Assembly (NCBI RefSeq): GCF_019703545.1 | Contig: NZ_AP018771.1 | Span: forward strand, 1,178,001 to 1,242,000 | Length of the DNA stretch: 64,000 bases | Source of the DNA: Haemophilus influenzae | GTDB taxonomy: Bacteria; Pseudomonadota; Gammaproteobacteria; Enterobacterales; Pasteurellaceae | Reading direction: 5' to 3' | In this document: positions 8,399-18,048 of the stretch, in pieces | How the letters are laid out: every line of letters starts with the position of its first letter | Numbering within the stretch: position 1 is the stretch's first letter | Notes under the pieces: model-generated | Database searches by the model: none | Seen by the model: the letters and a program-made list of their open reading frames with translations, nothing else | Told to the model about the DNA's origin: nothing | Translations under genes and position numbers: made by a program

Positions 8399-11206
8399 AT
8401 GCAGCAAAACAAGGCATTTGATGATTGGTTAGCCAGCACAGCTTTAGGCGGTGCAAATCAATCTTATATAGAAGAACTTTATGAAAGTTATTTGAGTGAT
8501 CCGCAGTCGGTGGAGGAAAGTTGGCGAACAACTTTTGATTCTTTACCAAAAACCACCGCACTTGAACAGCCTCATACACCAGTGCGAGATTATTTTCGTC
8601 GTTTAGCGCGAGAAAATCATAATGAAGCAGTGACAGTAATAGATCCTGAAGCTGGCGCAAAATTAGTGAAAGTTCTACAATTTATCAATGCCTATCGTTT
8701 TCGTGGCCATTTAGAGGCTAATCTTGATCCCCTCAATTATTATCGTTGGAAAGTGTCTTCTGTTCCTGAATTAGATTATCGCCATCATGGTTTTACTGAA
8801 CAAGATCTCAACGAAACTTTTAATATTAATCAGTACGTTTACAAACGAGATACCATTAAACTTGGCGAATTAGCTCAAATGTTGAAAGAAACATATTGCG
8901 GTTCAATTGGTTTGGAGTTTATGCACGTACAGGATATGGAGCAGAAAATGTGGCTTCAGAGTAAGATGGAAAGTGTGTTAGAGAAACCGATTTTTACATC
9001 TGAAGAACGTGTTAATTTTCTGCGTGAACTGACGGCTGCAGACGGTTTAGAACGTTATCTTGGTGCGAAATTCCCTGGTGCGAAACGTTTTTCTTTAGAA
9101 GGAAGTGATGCCTTTATTCCATTGATGAAAGAAATTATTCGTCATTCTAGTCGCCAAGGCGTAAATGATGTGGTAATGGGAATGGCACACCGTGGGCGTT
9201 TGAATATGCTCGTGAATGTATTAGGTAAAAAGCCTGAAAATTTATTTGATGAATTTGCAGGTAAACATTCCAGTGAACGTACGGGGGATGTGAAATATCA
9301 TCAAGGTTTTTCTTCTGATTTCGCCGTAGATGATAAGCGAGTTCACTTAACTTTGGCATTTAATCCCTCCCATTTGGAAATCGTAAGCCCTGTTGTGATT
9401 GGTTCTGTTCGATCTCGACAAACTCGTATGAATGACACAGAACATAGCAAAGTGCTTGCTATTACTGTTCACGGAGATTCAGCTGTGGCAGGACAGGGGG
9501 TTGTTCAAGAAACATTGAATATGTCAAATGCCCGTGGGTATAGTGTGGGCGGTACTATTCGCATCGTGATTAATAACCAAATTGGTTTTACCACATCTAA
9601 CCCGAATGACACACGTTCCACAGAGTATTGCACCGATATTGCGAAAATGATTCAAGCACCGATTATTCACGTTAATGGTGATGATCCTGAAGCGGTGGCA
9701 TTTGCTGCGCATATGGCGGTGGAATATCGTAATTTATTCAAACGAGATATTTTTGTTGATTTAATTTCTTATCGTCGCCACGGTCATAATGAGGCAGATG
9801 AACCATTAGCCACTCAACCAATGATGTATAGCATCATTAAAAAACATCCTACACCTCGTAAAGTTTATGCTGATCGTTTAGTTTCAGAAGCTGTAATAAC
9901 TGAAGAACAAGTTATTGAAATGGCAAATAATTATCGTGATGCGCTAGATAATGGCGATCGCGTGGTATCTGAATGGCGTGAAATGGACGCGGCAAAAATG
10001 GATTGGTTGCAATATCTTAATTATGATTGGACTGCACCTTATGAAAGCAAATTTTCGCAGGAACGTTTTTTAACCCTTGCCAAACGTGTGTGTGAATATC
10101 CCGAAAGTTTACGTGCGCATCCTCGCGTAGAAAAAATCTATAATGATCGTAAAGCAATGTATCAAGGCGAAAAATTGCTCGACTGGGGTATGGCTGAAAC
10201 CATGGCTTATGCAACCTTACTTGATGAAGGTGTTAATGTTCGTTTATCAGGCGAAGATGCGGGACGAGGTACTTTTTTCCATCGTCATGCCGTTGTGCAT
10301 AATCAAAATGATGGTACGGGATATGTGCCATTAACACATTTGCACGCCAATCAAGGTCGATTTGAAGTATGGGATTCTGTACTTTCAGAAGAATCTGTAC
10401 TTGCTTTTGAATATGGTTATGCAACGACAGATCCAAAAACTTTAACCATTTGGGAGGCTCAATTTGGCGATTTTGCTAATGGTGCGCAAATTGTTATTGA
10501 CCAATTTATTAGCTCTGGCGAACAAAAATGGGGCAGAATGTGCGGTTTAGTTATGTTATTGCCTCATGGCTATGAGGGACAAGGTCCAGAACATTCTTCC
10601 GCACGTCTTGAACGTTATTTGCAACTTTGCGCAGAACAAAATATGCAAGTTTGCGTGCCATCAACACCTGCACAGGTGTACCATATGTTGCGCCGCCAGT
10701 CTTTACGTAAAATGCGCCGTCCATTGATTGCCATTTCCCCAAAATCTTTACTACGTCATCCATTGGCAGTGTCCAGTTTAGACGAGTTGATTAATGGAAC
10801 TTTCCAAACGGTAATCGGAGAAATTGATGAGCTTGATCCTAAAGATGTAAAACGTGTGGTAATGTGTTCAGGTAAAGTTTATTACGATTTACTTGAACAA
10901 CGTCGTGCAAATAATCAGAAAGATGTAGCGATTATTCGTATTGAGCAGCTTTATCCCTTCCCGCATGAGGATGTGAAGAAAGCGCTTGAGCCTTATGCGC
11001 ATGTCACGGATTATGTATGGTGCCAAGAAGAACCACTTAACCAAGGGGCTTGGTATTGCAGCAAACATAATTTTGAATCAGCAATTCCAGAATCCGTTAA
11101 ACTCAAATATGCAGGGCGCCCAGCTTCAGCTTCGCCAGCTGTGGGTTATATGTCGCTTCACACTAAACAGCAAAAACAGTTAGTGGAAGATGCGTTGAGT
11201 TTTTAA
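8399..11206 (+). CDS. sucA: 2-oxoglutarate dehydrogenase E1 component SucA
   Basis: SucA is the thiamine-diphosphate-dependent decarboxylase of the 2-oxoglutarate dehydrogenase complex, making succinyl groups for the SucB lipoyl arm. The 935 residues fit the family. Visible features are the N-terminal SucB-binding segment (FDDWLASTALGGANQSYIEELYESY), the VMGMAHRGRLN motif, the cofactor motif VNGDDPEAVAFA ending in SYRRHGHNEADEP, and the C-terminal transketolase-like domain with EAQFGDFANGAQ. I chose the ATG with AAAGAGG upstream. sucB follows in the same direction; no sucCD genes are in the window. The E3 subunit is presumably the LpdA encoded at 39-41 kb. Confidence 0.97.
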   Translation: MQQNKAFDDWLASTALGGANQSYIEELYESYLSDPQSVEESWRTTFDSLPKTTALEQPHTPVRDYFRRLARENHNEAVTVIDPEAGAKLVKVLQFINAYRFRGHLEANLDPLNYYRWKVSSVPELDYRHHGFTEQDLNETFNINQYVYKRDTIKLGELAQMLKETYCGSIGLEFMHVQDMEQKMWLQSKMESVLEKPIFTSEERVNFLRELTAADGLERYLGAKFPGAKRFSLEGSDAFIPLMKEIIRHSSRQGVNDVVMGMAHRGRLNMLVNVLGKKPENLFDEFAGKHSSERTGDVKYHQGFSSDFAVDDKRVHLTLAFNPSHLEIVSPVVIGSVRSRQTRMNDTEHSKVLAITVHGDSAVAGQGVVQETLNMSNARGYSVGGTIRIVINNQIGFTTSNPNDTRSTEYCTDIAKMIQAPIIHVNGDDPEAVAFAAHMAVEYRNLFKRDIFVDLISYRRHGHNEADEPLATQPMMYSIIKKHPTPRKVYADRLVSEAVITEEQVIEMANNYRDALDNGDRVVSEWREMDAAKMDWLQYLNYDWTAPYESKFSQERFLTLAKRVCEYPESLRAHPRVEKIYNDRKAMYQGEKLLDWGMAETMAYATLLDEGVNVRLSGEDAGRGTFFHRHAVVHNQNDGTGYVPLTHLHANQGRFEVWDSVLSEESVLAFEYGYATTDPKTLTIWEAQFGDFANGAQIVIDQFISSGEQKWGRMCGLVMLLPHGYEGQGPEHSSARLERYLQLCAEQNMQVCVPSTPAQVYHMLRRQSLRKMRRPLIAISPKSLLRHPLAVSSLDELINGTFQTVIGEIDELDPKDVKRVVMCSGKVYYDLLEQRRANNQKDVAIIRIEQLYPFPHEDVKKALEPYAHVTDYVWCQEEPLNQGAWYCSKHNFESAIPESVKLKYAGRPASASPAVGYMSLHTKQQKQLVEDALSF

Positions 11207-11311
11207 AGTGCGGTTAATTTAATAAAGGTTTTTATATCTTTGCTTTCCTCTGTAAATAGGGAGCCAAGATAATTAAGATATATAGTAAAAAAGAAGAAAA
11301 GGAAAAATAAA

Positions 11312-12541
11312 ATGACAATCGAAATTCTTGTTCCAGACCTACCTGAATCAGTTGCAGATGCAACTGTTGCCACTTGGCATAAAAAACTGGGCGATACTGT
11401 GAAACGTGATGAGGTTATTGTGGAAATTGAAACGGATAAAGTCGTGCTAGAAGTTCCCGCACTTTCTGATGGTGTACTGGCTGAAGTTGTTCAAGCTGAG
11501 GGCGAAACAGTGGTGAGTAAACAGTTGCTAGGAAAAATTTCTACGGCTCAAGAAGGAGATGTCAGTTCAGCGACGTTAAAAGCAACGAATGAACCCACAC
11601 CTTCTGATCGTCAAAATGCAGCGATTGAAAATAGTCATAATCATAATGCGGATCAGAGCCCTGCAATTCGTCGTTTATTAGCAGAACATGATTTACAAGC
11701 AGATCAAATTCAAGGTTCGGGTGTGGGTGGTCGTTTAACACGTGAAGATATTGAACGTGAAATTGCAAAACGACAAGCACAGCAAGTGAAGCAAGAAGCT
11801 GCCACTGAGCAAAATACAATTAGTACGGTGGCTTATAGCGCACGTTCTGAAAAACGTGTGCCAATGACCCGTTTGCGTAAACGTATTGCTGAACGTTTAC
11901 TTGAAGCCAAAAATAGTACGGCGATGCTTACCACTTTCAATGAAGTGGATATGCAGCCGATAATGACTCTGCGTAAAACCTACGGCGAAAAATTTGAAAA
12001 ACAACATTCAGTACGTTTAGGATTTATGTCTTTTTATATTAAAGCGGTTGTGGAAGCATTAAAACGTTATCCTGAAGTGAATGCTTCTATTGATGGGGAT
12101 GATGTTGTTTACCATAACTATTTTGATATTAGTATTGCAGTTTCAACACCGCGTGGATTAGTCACACCAGTGCTTCGTGATTGCGATAAGCTCAGTATGG
12201 CAGAGATCGAAGAACAAATTAAAGCATTAGCTGAAAAAGGTCGTGATGGCAAATTAACAGTAGAAGATCTTACTGGCGGCAATTTTACTATTACAAATGG
12301 TGGCGTGTTCGGTTCTCTTATGTCCACTCCAATTATCAATCCACCACAAAGTGCGATTTTAGGAATGCACGCTATTAAAGAACGCCCGATTGCGCTTAAT
12401 GGTCAAGTTGTGATTCGTCCTATGATGTACCTTGCTTTATCTTACGATCATCGTTTAATTGACGGCCGTGAATCTGTTGGTTTCTTGGTAACGATTAAAG
12501 AATTATTGGAAGATCCAACAAGATTGTTATTAGAAATATAA
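11312..12541 (+). CDS. sucB: Dihydrolipoyllysine succinyltransferase SucB (E2)
   Basis: SucB is the core of the 2-oxoglutarate dehydrogenase complex and passes the succinyl group to CoA. In order along its 409 residues: one lipoyl domain with the attachment lysine in ETDKVVLEV (about residue 43), an E3-binding domain ([13 protein letters not shown]...GRLTREDIE, about 115-150), and the catalytic domain ending with the [11 protein letters not shown] active-site histidine. An AAAAGG ribosome site precedes the ATG. The 105-bp gap after sucA holds an uptake core overlapping the sucA stop but no strong hairpin, so the genes are likely one transcript. Confidence 0.97.
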   Translation: MTIEILVPDLPESVADATVATWHKKLGDTVKRDEVIVEIETDKVVLEVPALSDGVLAEVVQAEGETVVSKQLLGKISTAQEGDVSSATLKATNEPTPSDRQNAAIENSHNHNADQSPAIRRLLAEHDLQADQIQGSGVGGRLTREDIEREIAKRQAQQVKQEAATEQNTISTVAYSARSEKRVPMTRLRKRIAERLLEAKNSTAMLTTFNEVDMQPIMTLRKTYGEKFEKQHSVRLGFMSFYIKAVVEALKRYPEVNASIDGDDVVYHNYFDISIAVSTPRGLVTPVLRDCDKLSMAEIEEQIKALAEKGRDGKLTVEDLTGGNFTITNGGVFGSLMSTPIINPPQSAILGMHAIKERPIALNGQVVIRPMMYLALSYDHRLIDGRESVGFLVTIKELLEDPTRLLLEI

Positions 12542-12546
12542 GAAAT

Positions 12547-12575
12547 AAAAGGTTTTCTGTGTTAGAAAGCCTTTT
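12547..12575 (+). terminator. Terminator after sucB
   Basis: A 12-bp stem, AAAAGGTTTTCT with AGAAAGCCTTTT (one G-T pair), has a 5-base loop and a T-rich 3' arm. It lies a few bases after the sucB stop. Confidence 0.7.
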
Positions 12576-12593
12576 AAAATGAACAAAAAATTA

Positions 12594-12635
12594 ACCGCAC
12601 TTTAAATATTTAAAAAGAATATTCCAAAGTGCGGT
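12594..12635. terminator. Inverted uptake-signal pair between convergent sucB and nrdB
   Basis: Exact uptake cores at 12594-12602 and 12627-12635 face each other across an AT-rich loop, with A and T runs outside. The symmetrical structure could terminate transcription from either side, including nrdB on the minus strand. Confidence 0.55.
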
Positions 12636-12656
12636 TAGTTTTTTATGTGTTTTTAA

Positions 12657-13787
12657 TTAGAGAGAAAAATCGTCAAAATCATTCGTATCAACTTTTGAGT
12701 CAATTTGACCGACAAGATAAGAGCTTACTTCTACTTCTTGTGGTGCAACCTGTACGTTATCTGACACTAACCAAGCGTTAATCCAAGGAATTGGATTTGA
12801 ACGTGTTTGGAATGGTAGTGGCAATCCAACAGCTTGCATACGGATATTAGTAATATATTCTACGTATTGAACTAAAATATCTCTGTTGAGGCCGATCATA
12901 GAACCGTCTTTAAATAGATAATCAGCCCACGCTTTTTCTTGTTCTGCCGCTGCAACAAATAAATCATAGGCTTCTTGTTTACATTCTTCCGCAATTTCTG
13001 CCATTTCAGGATCGTCTTGGCCTGCAGCCATAATATTTAAAATATGCTGTGTACCTGTTAAATGCAAGGCTTCATCACGTGCGATAAATTTAATAATTTT
13101 TGCATTCCCTTCCATTAAACGACGTTCTGCAAAAGCAAATGAACAAGCGAAAGAAACGTAGAAACGAATTGCTTCAAGTGCATTCACGCTCATTAGGCAA
13201 AGGTAAAGTTGTTTTTTCAAACTACGTAAAGTCACGACGCATTCTTTGCCATCTACGGTATAAGTGCCTTCGCCGTATAAGCCATAAAGTTGGCTATCAC
13301 GGATTAAATCATCGTAGTAAGATGAAATATCTTGTGCGCGTTTGATAATTTCTTCGTTAGTTACGATGTCATCAAATACGATAGAAGGATCGTTCACAAT
13401 ATTACGAATAATATGTGTGTAAGAGCGAGAGTGGATGGTTTCAGAGAATGTCCAAGTTTCAATCCAAGTTTCTAATTCAGGAATCGACACTAAAGGCAAT
13501 AATGCCACGTTCGGGCTACGACCTTGAATAGAATCCAATAAGGTTTGATATTTTAAGTTGCTGATGAAGATGTGTTTTTCGTGTTCAGGCAATGCTGCGT
13601 AGTCGATACGGTCTTGCGATACATCTACTTCTTCTGGACGCCAGAAAAAAGAAAGTTGTTTTTCAATCAGCTTCTCAAAAGTCTCGTATTTTTGTTGATC
13701 GTAACGCGCAACATTAACGTTTTGACCAAAGAACATCGGTTCTTTTAATTGATCGTTTTTATTTTGGGAAAAAGTAGTGTATGCCAT
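12657..13787 (-). CDS. nrdB: Class Ia ribonucleotide reductase beta subunit NrdB
   Basis: NrdB holds the di-iron centre and tyrosyl radical that starts ribonucleotide reduction in the alpha subunit. The 376 residues show the ferritin-like ligands: E in [12 protein letters not shown], and the later [15 protein letters not shown] pair, which matches the E. coli iron-binding sites. The conserved C-terminal tail, which docks to NrdA, ends in FDDFSL. AAAGGA precedes the ATG. It is downstream of nrdA with a 141-bp intercistronic gap holding two hairpins. Confidence 0.97.
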   Translation of the reverse strand: MAYTTFSQNKNDQLKEPMFFGQNVNVARYDQQKYETFEKLIEKQLSFFWRPEEVDVSQDRIDYAALPEHEKHIFISNLKYQTLLDSIQGRSPNVALLPLVSIPELETWIETWTFSETIHSRSYTHIIRNIVNDPSIVFDDIVTNEEIIKRAQDISSYYDDLIRDSQLYGLYGEGTYTVDGKECVVTLRSLKKQLYLCLMSVNALEAIRFYVSFACSFAFAERRLMEGNAKIIKFIARDEALHLTGTQHILNIMAAGQDDPEMAEIAEECKQEAYDLFVAAAEQEKAWADYLFKDGSMIGLNRDILVQYVEYITNIRMQAVGLPLPFQTRSNPIPWINAWLVSDNVQVAPQEVEVSSYLVGQIDSKVDTNDFDDFSL

Positions 13788-13826
13788 TTTATTTATCCTT
13801 TAAATAGAACTTATCATTTATTTAGC

Positions 13827-13914
13827 TTTCCCTGTTTATCAGGGGAAACTATCAAAGACTGAGGAAAGTATCCTAATTCGTTATGTCGTGCTATTTTCCC
13901 CATAAGTTGGGGAA
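13827..13914 (-). other. Two GC-rich hairpins between nrdA and nrdB
   Basis: Two inverted repeats lie in the intercistronic gap: one around TTTCCCTG/CAGGGGAAA (13827-13848) and one TTCCCCA/TGGGGAA with a 5-base loop (13896-13914). Neither is followed by a T run on the transcribed strand, so they do not look like Rho-independent terminators. They may mark mRNA processing or stability sites. Confidence 0.45.
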
Positions 13915-13928
13915 GACAATAGGGGCGT

Positions 13929-16199
13929 TTAAATTTTGCAAGCCCCACCAGCACAGCCGTCATCAAGATCTTCTTGAACATCTTCGGCACCGTCGCGGGT
14001 ATTTTGATAGTAAAGGGTTTTTAAACCGTATTTGTAAGCGGTTAATAAATCTTTTAACAACACTTTCATTGGTACTTTGCCGTCTTCAAAACGTTTTGGA
14101 TCGTAGTTTGTGTTTGCAGAGATCGCTTGATCCACGAATTTTTGCATAATACCGACTAAGTGTAAGTAGCCGTCATTACTTGGAATATCCCAAAGTAATT
14201 CATAGTTATCCATTAAATTTTCATATTCAGGTACAACTTGTTTTAAGATACCATCTTTTGATGCTTTAATACTTACGTGTCCACGCGGTGGCTCAATACC
14301 ATTAGTCGCATTGGAAATCTGCGATGATGTTTCTGATGGCATTAAGGCAGTTAATGTTGAGTTACGTAAACCAAATTCTTGAATATCTTTACGTAAACTT
14401 TCCCAATCATAATGTAGAGGCTCTTGTGTTAAGGCATCTAAATCTTTCTTAGAGGTATCAATCGGTAAAATGCCTTTTGCATAAGTGGTTTCATTGAAGT
14501 ATTCACACGCACCTTGCTCTTTTGCTAAGTTCATAGAGGCTTTCAACAAATAATATTGAATGGCTTCAAAAGTGCGGTGTGTTAAATCGTTGGCTGAACC
14601 ATCAGAATAGCGAACACCATTTTTCGCAAGGTAATACGCATAGTTAATGACCCCAATACCGAGTGAACGGCGTGCAAGTGAGCTACGTTTTGCTGCCACA
14701 ACAGGGTAATCTTGATAGTCTAATAAGGCATCAAGTGAACGCACTGCAAGATCCGCAAGTTCTTCTAATTCATCTAAGTTTTCAATTTTACCTAAGTTAA
14801 AAGCGGAAAGTGTACAAAGTGCAATTTCCCCATTTTCATCGTTAATGTGCTGAAGCGGTTTAGTTGGTAATGCAATTTCTAAGCATAAGTTAGATTGACG
14901 AACTGGTGCAACTTGTGGATCAAACGGAGAGTGGGTATTACAGTGATCCACGTTTTGAATGTAAATTCGACCCGTTGATGCCCGTTCTTGCATTAATAAA
15001 GAAAAGATTTCAACTGCTTTAACAGTACGCTTACGGATAGTTGGATCTTGTTCGTATTTTACGTAAAGTTCTTCAAATTTATCTTGATCCGCAAAGAATG
15101 CTTCATAAAGTCCAGGTACATCTGATGGACTAAATAAAGTAATCTCGCCACCTTTAATTAAACGTTGATACATTAATTTGTTTAACTGGACGCCATAATC
15201 CATATGACGAACACGGTTGTCTTCTACACCACGGTTATTTTTTAATACGAGCAAGTTTTCTGCTTCTAAGTGCCAAATTGGGTAATAAAGTGTTGCTGCA
15301 CCGCCACGAACGCCACCTTGTGAGCAAGATTTAACTGCAGTTTGGAAATATTTATAGAATGGAATACAACCTGTATGGAATGCTTCTCCACCACGAATTT
15401 CGCTACCTAATGCACGAATAGCCCCTGCATTAATACCAATCCCTGCACGTTGTGAAACATATTTTACAATAGCTGATGCTGTTGCATTGATTGAATCTAA
15501 ACTGTCATCACATTCAATTAATACGCAAGAGCTGAACTGACGAGTTGGTGTACGCACGCCCGCCATAATTGGTGTAGGTAAGGAAATTTTGAAAGTCGAT
15601 GTGGCATCGTAGAAACGTTTTACATAATCCAAACGTGTTTCTTTTGGATATTTAGAGAATAGACTTGCGGAAACCAGCAAATATAAGAATTGTGCAGACT
15701 CGTAGATTTCTCCCGTCACACGGTTTTGTACTAAATATTTACCCTCCAATTGCTTCACTGCAGCATAAGAAAACGTCATATCACGCCAATGATCGATGAA
15801 GCCGTCCATTGTGTCCCATTCTTCACGAGTATAATCATCTAATAACGCTTGATCATATTTTTCCATACGTACTAGTTTTTTGACGTGATCGTATAAACGA
15901 GGGGGATCGAAATGACCATAGGCTTTTTTACGTAAATGGAAAATCGCTAAACGAGCAGCTAAATATTGATAATCTGGCGAATCTTTGCTGATTAAATCTG
16001 CGGCTGCTTTAATAATGGTTTCGTGGATGTCTGAAGTGCGAATGCCTTCATAAAATTGAATATGTGAACGAAGTTCTACTTGAGAAACAGAAACATTGTC
16101 TAGTCCTTCAGCAGCCCACGTAATCACACGATGGATTTTATCAAGATTGATTTGTTCTTGCGTACCGTCACGCTTTGTAACCATTAAACTTTTATTCAT
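13929..16199 (-). CDS. nrdA: Class Ia ribonucleotide reductase alpha subunit NrdA
   Basis: NrdA reduces all four ribonucleoside diphosphates to deoxynucleotides. The 756-residue protein begins with an ATP-cone (KRDGTQEQINLDKIHRVI), the allosteric activity site, followed by the ten-stranded barrel with NLCLEI (cysteine of the radical site) and the SSCVLIECDDS region carrying the substrate-site cysteine. The C-terminus ends in a redox cysteine pair, GCAGGACKI. I chose the ATG with AGAAGG upstream; the reading frame stays open 45 codons further, but that extension is not conserved sequence and covers the NrdR boxes. Confidence 0.97.
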   Translation of the reverse strand: MNKSLMVTKRDGTQEQINLDKIHRVITWAAEGLDNVSVSQVELRSHIQFYEGIRTSDIHETIIKAAADLISKDSPDYQYLAARLAIFHLRKKAYGHFDPPRLYDHVKKLVRMEKYDQALLDDYTREEWDTMDGFIDHWRDMTFSYAAVKQLEGKYLVQNRVTGEIYESAQFLYLLVSASLFSKYPKETRLDYVKRFYDATSTFKISLPTPIMAGVRTPTRQFSSCVLIECDDSLDSINATASAIVKYVSQRAGIGINAGAIRALGSEIRGGEAFHTGCIPFYKYFQTAVKSCSQGGVRGGAATLYYPIWHLEAENLLVLKNNRGVEDNRVRHMDYGVQLNKLMYQRLIKGGEITLFSPSDVPGLYEAFFADQDKFEELYVKYEQDPTIRKRTVKAVEIFSLLMQERASTGRIYIQNVDHCNTHSPFDPQVAPVRQSNLCLEIALPTKPLQHINDENGEIALCTLSAFNLGKIENLDELEELADLAVRSLDALLDYQDYPVVAAKRSSLARRSLGIGVINYAYYLAKNGVRYSDGSANDLTHRTFEAIQYYLLKASMNLAKEQGACEYFNETTYAKGILPIDTSKKDLDALTQEPLHYDWESLRKDIQEFGLRNSTLTALMPSETSSQISNATNGIEPPRGHVSIKASKDGILKQVVPEYENLMDNYELLWDIPSNDGYLHLVGIMQKFVDQAISANTNYDPKRFEDGKVPMKVLLKDLLTAYKYGLKTLYYQNTRDGAEDVQEDLDDGCAGGACKI

Positions 16200-16239
16200 T
16201 GTATTAGCCTTCTTGTTGTTATTTAAAACAGGATTTAAA

Positions 16240-16286
16240 ACACAAGATATAGTGTTTTTATGAAAACGATGCACAAGATAATGTGT
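16240..16286 (-). promoter_or_regulatory. Tandem NrdR boxes upstream of nrdAB
   Basis: Two 16-bp near-palindromes, ACACAAGATATAGTGT (16240-16255) and GCACAAGATAATGTGT (16271-16286), match the NrdR box consensus. Their starts are 31 bp apart, about three helical turns, as is typical of NrdR box pairs. NrdR is an ATP-cone repressor that shuts off ribonucleotide reductase genes when dATP is high. The boxes lie 41 and 72 bp upstream of the nrdA ATG. Confidence 0.85.
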
Positions 16287-16408
16287 TTGAGAAAAGATCG
16301 CAAGTAATAAATTTTTTGATTTGATTCTTGACAATAGATAACTTATTTAAAAATAAACGGTTTTTGTGAGAATAAAAATTAAAATTTTTTATTTAGAAAA
16401 ATAAGAAA

Positions 16409-16446
16409 AAGTGCGGTAAAAATTTGTTGAATTTTTCACCGCACTT
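16409..16446 (-). terminator. Inverted uptake-signal terminator after dolP
   Basis: Exact uptake cores at 16409-16417 and 16438-16446 form a stem that also includes flanking bases, with a T run on the minus strand. It lies just after the dolP stop codon. Confidence 0.7.
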
Positions 16447-16453
16447 TGAAGGA

Positions 16454-17035
16454 TTAGTCTAGGTATTTGAATACTTTAATTACTTTTTTCACACCGCTGA
16501 TTTTGCTGGCAATGTCGGCTGCCGCATTGGCTTGAGATTGTGTGACGTTACCCAGTAAAAATACTTCTCCATTTTCGCTAATCACTTTGACATCTGTGGC
16601 TTTAACTCGACCATCAACGAACATCTTAGATTTGACTTGCGTTGTGAGCCAACTATCTTTACTGATTTGTGCAAAAGAGATTTTTGGGCTAACAGTTAGT
16701 TCATTATAAACTTCATTTACACCTTTAACACCCTTTGCAAGAGCTGTGGCAGTGTCTTTTACATCACTATTAGGAACTTGACCTATTAAAAGTACTCGGC
16801 CATTGTAAGACACTGCATTTACACGGCCTTCAGCCTTAATTTGGGCATCTTTTTCTACAGCATTTTCTACTTTAAATTCGAGGGTTTCATCATCAATTTG
16901 TGTCCCTGTAGTTCGGGGATCGGTAGCTACTTTAGCTGCTACAGCGCCACCTCCAATCACAGCTGCAACACAGCCTTGTAGAAAAATAGTCGCCCCAAGC
17001 AGGATAGCGAGTTTTTTTAACGGGGATAATGTCAT
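16454..17035 (-). CDS. dolP: BON-domain outer-membrane lipoprotein DolP (YraP)
   Basis: DolP is a lipoprotein with two BON domains that binds anionic phospholipid and supports outer-membrane integrity. The 193 residues start with a lipoprotein signal (lipobox FLQGC, Cys22) and a short Gly/Ala-rich stretch, followed by BON domains at about 50-115 and 125-193, each with the VLLIGQV/VFLLGNV core strand. AAAAGGAG precedes the ATG. It closes the lpoA-yraN-diaA-dolP run, the same order as the E. coli yraM-yraN-diaA-yraP genes. Confidence 0.92.
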   Translation of the reverse strand: MTLSPLKKLAILLGATIFLQGCVAAVIGGGAVAAKVATDPRTTGTQIDDETLEFKVENAVEKDAQIKAEGRVNAVSYNGRVLLIGQVPNSDVKDTATALAKGVKGVNEVYNELTVSPKISFAQISKDSWLTTQVKSKMFVDGRVKATDVKVISENGEVFLLGNVTQSQANAAADIASKISGVKKVIKVFKYLD

Positions 17036-17091
17036 AATTAACTCCTTTTTAGATTAAATTACTATTAGTTTGAAAGTGATTTATTTTCCTG

Positions 17092-17676
17092 TCAAGCACT
17101 TGGGAATAAAGTCTGATCAACCAATTCACAAAGTGCATTAATCACAAAAAGATGGTTCTCTAAGATTCGACTTTCTTTGGTGGCTGGGATTGATATTTCT
17201 AGATCCTTATCTGCTAAAATTCCTTGAATGGCATCGTTGTTAGAGCCAGTTAGCACAATAACATTAACTTCTTTGCTGACAGCATGAGAAATAATATTTA
17301 GTACGATTTTTTCTGTCCCCAAAGGTGCAAAAGCAATAAGTAAGTCGCCCGATTTTGCAATGGCATTAAATTGATGACAATACAATTCTTCAGGCGATTG
17401 TTCAAAAACAAGTGAAGAACCCACCGCACTTTCTAAGCTCAATAACACAGACGGGAAGCTCGGTCTAACTAAATCATATCGATTAAGTAAGTTTGAGACG
17501 AGAAACTGTGCATTAGCATAAGAACGCGACACGCCACAGGCGATAACCTTATTACCGCCTAATAAACATTGCATTACCATTTGTGTGGCATTGGTAATAT
17601 TTTGAGAAAGCATGCTAGATGCTGCAATTTGAATTTGAATACTTTCGCTATAAATATCTTTTACTTTTTGTAACAT
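17092..17676 (-). CDS. diaA: DnaA initiator-associating protein DiaA (SIS domain)
   Basis: DiaA is a tetrameric SIS-fold protein that binds DnaA and promotes its ordered assembly at the replication origin. The 194 residues cover a single SIS domain with the KVIACGVSRSYANAQ phosphosugar-type loop and GDLLIAFAPLGTEK. It resembles GmhA (sedoheptulose-7-phosphate isomerase) in fold, and older annotations confuse the two. The position between yraN and dolP identifies it as DiaA. It starts 12 bp after yraN. Confidence 0.88.
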   Translation of the reverse strand: MLQKVKDIYSESIQIQIAASSMLSQNITNATQMVMQCLLGGNKVIACGVSRSYANAQFLVSNLLNRYDLVRPSFPSVLLSLESAVGSSLVFEQSPEELYCHQFNAIAKSGDLLIAFAPLGTEKIVLNIISHAVSKEVNVIVLTGSNNDAIQGILADKDLEISIPATKESRILENHLFVINALCELVDQTLFPSA

Positions 17677-17688
17677 TATAAAAAGCCA

Positions 17689-18048
17689 TTAATCGAGAAA
17701 ATTAGGAATCCATTGAATATCTTGAGGTGTTTTGCCAAAAGCGATTAAATCAAAGCGGCAATTAGCATCTTCTAAGCTCATATTTTGTTTTGCAAGCCAT
17801 AAATTTGCGGCATCTAACCATTTTTGTTGTTTTCGCCAATCTACGCTTTCTATAGCAGAACCATAGGCGGAATGACTTCGTTGGCGAACTTCAACAAAGA
17901 CGATAGTTTCTTTGTCATTCATTATTAGATCAAGTTCACCACATTTGAAATTTTGATTAGCCGCAATAAATGTTAAGCCTTTTGATTCTAAAAAAAGGCG
18001 AGCTTGATGCTCAAAGCTCGCCCCTTGCTGACGTTTTAAAGAAAACAT
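17689..18048 (-). CDS. yraN: YraN family protein (UPF0102, endonuclease-like fold)
   Basis: This is a 119-residue protein of the UPF0102 family with the restriction-endonuclease-like signature: the glutamate of GASFEHQA, then GELDLIMND and VFVEVRQR. Family members are predicted nucleases or Holliday-junction-resolvase-like proteins, with no settled function. The ATG I chose overlaps the lpoA stop as TAATG, which suggests translational coupling. An earlier in-frame ATG would extend into lpoA and is less likely. Confidence 0.85.

Noticed and set aside
16200..16334. A longer nrdA start 45 codons upstream
   Set aside because: It would place the NrdR boxes inside the gene and lacks homology; the ATG at 16199 has a good ribosome site.
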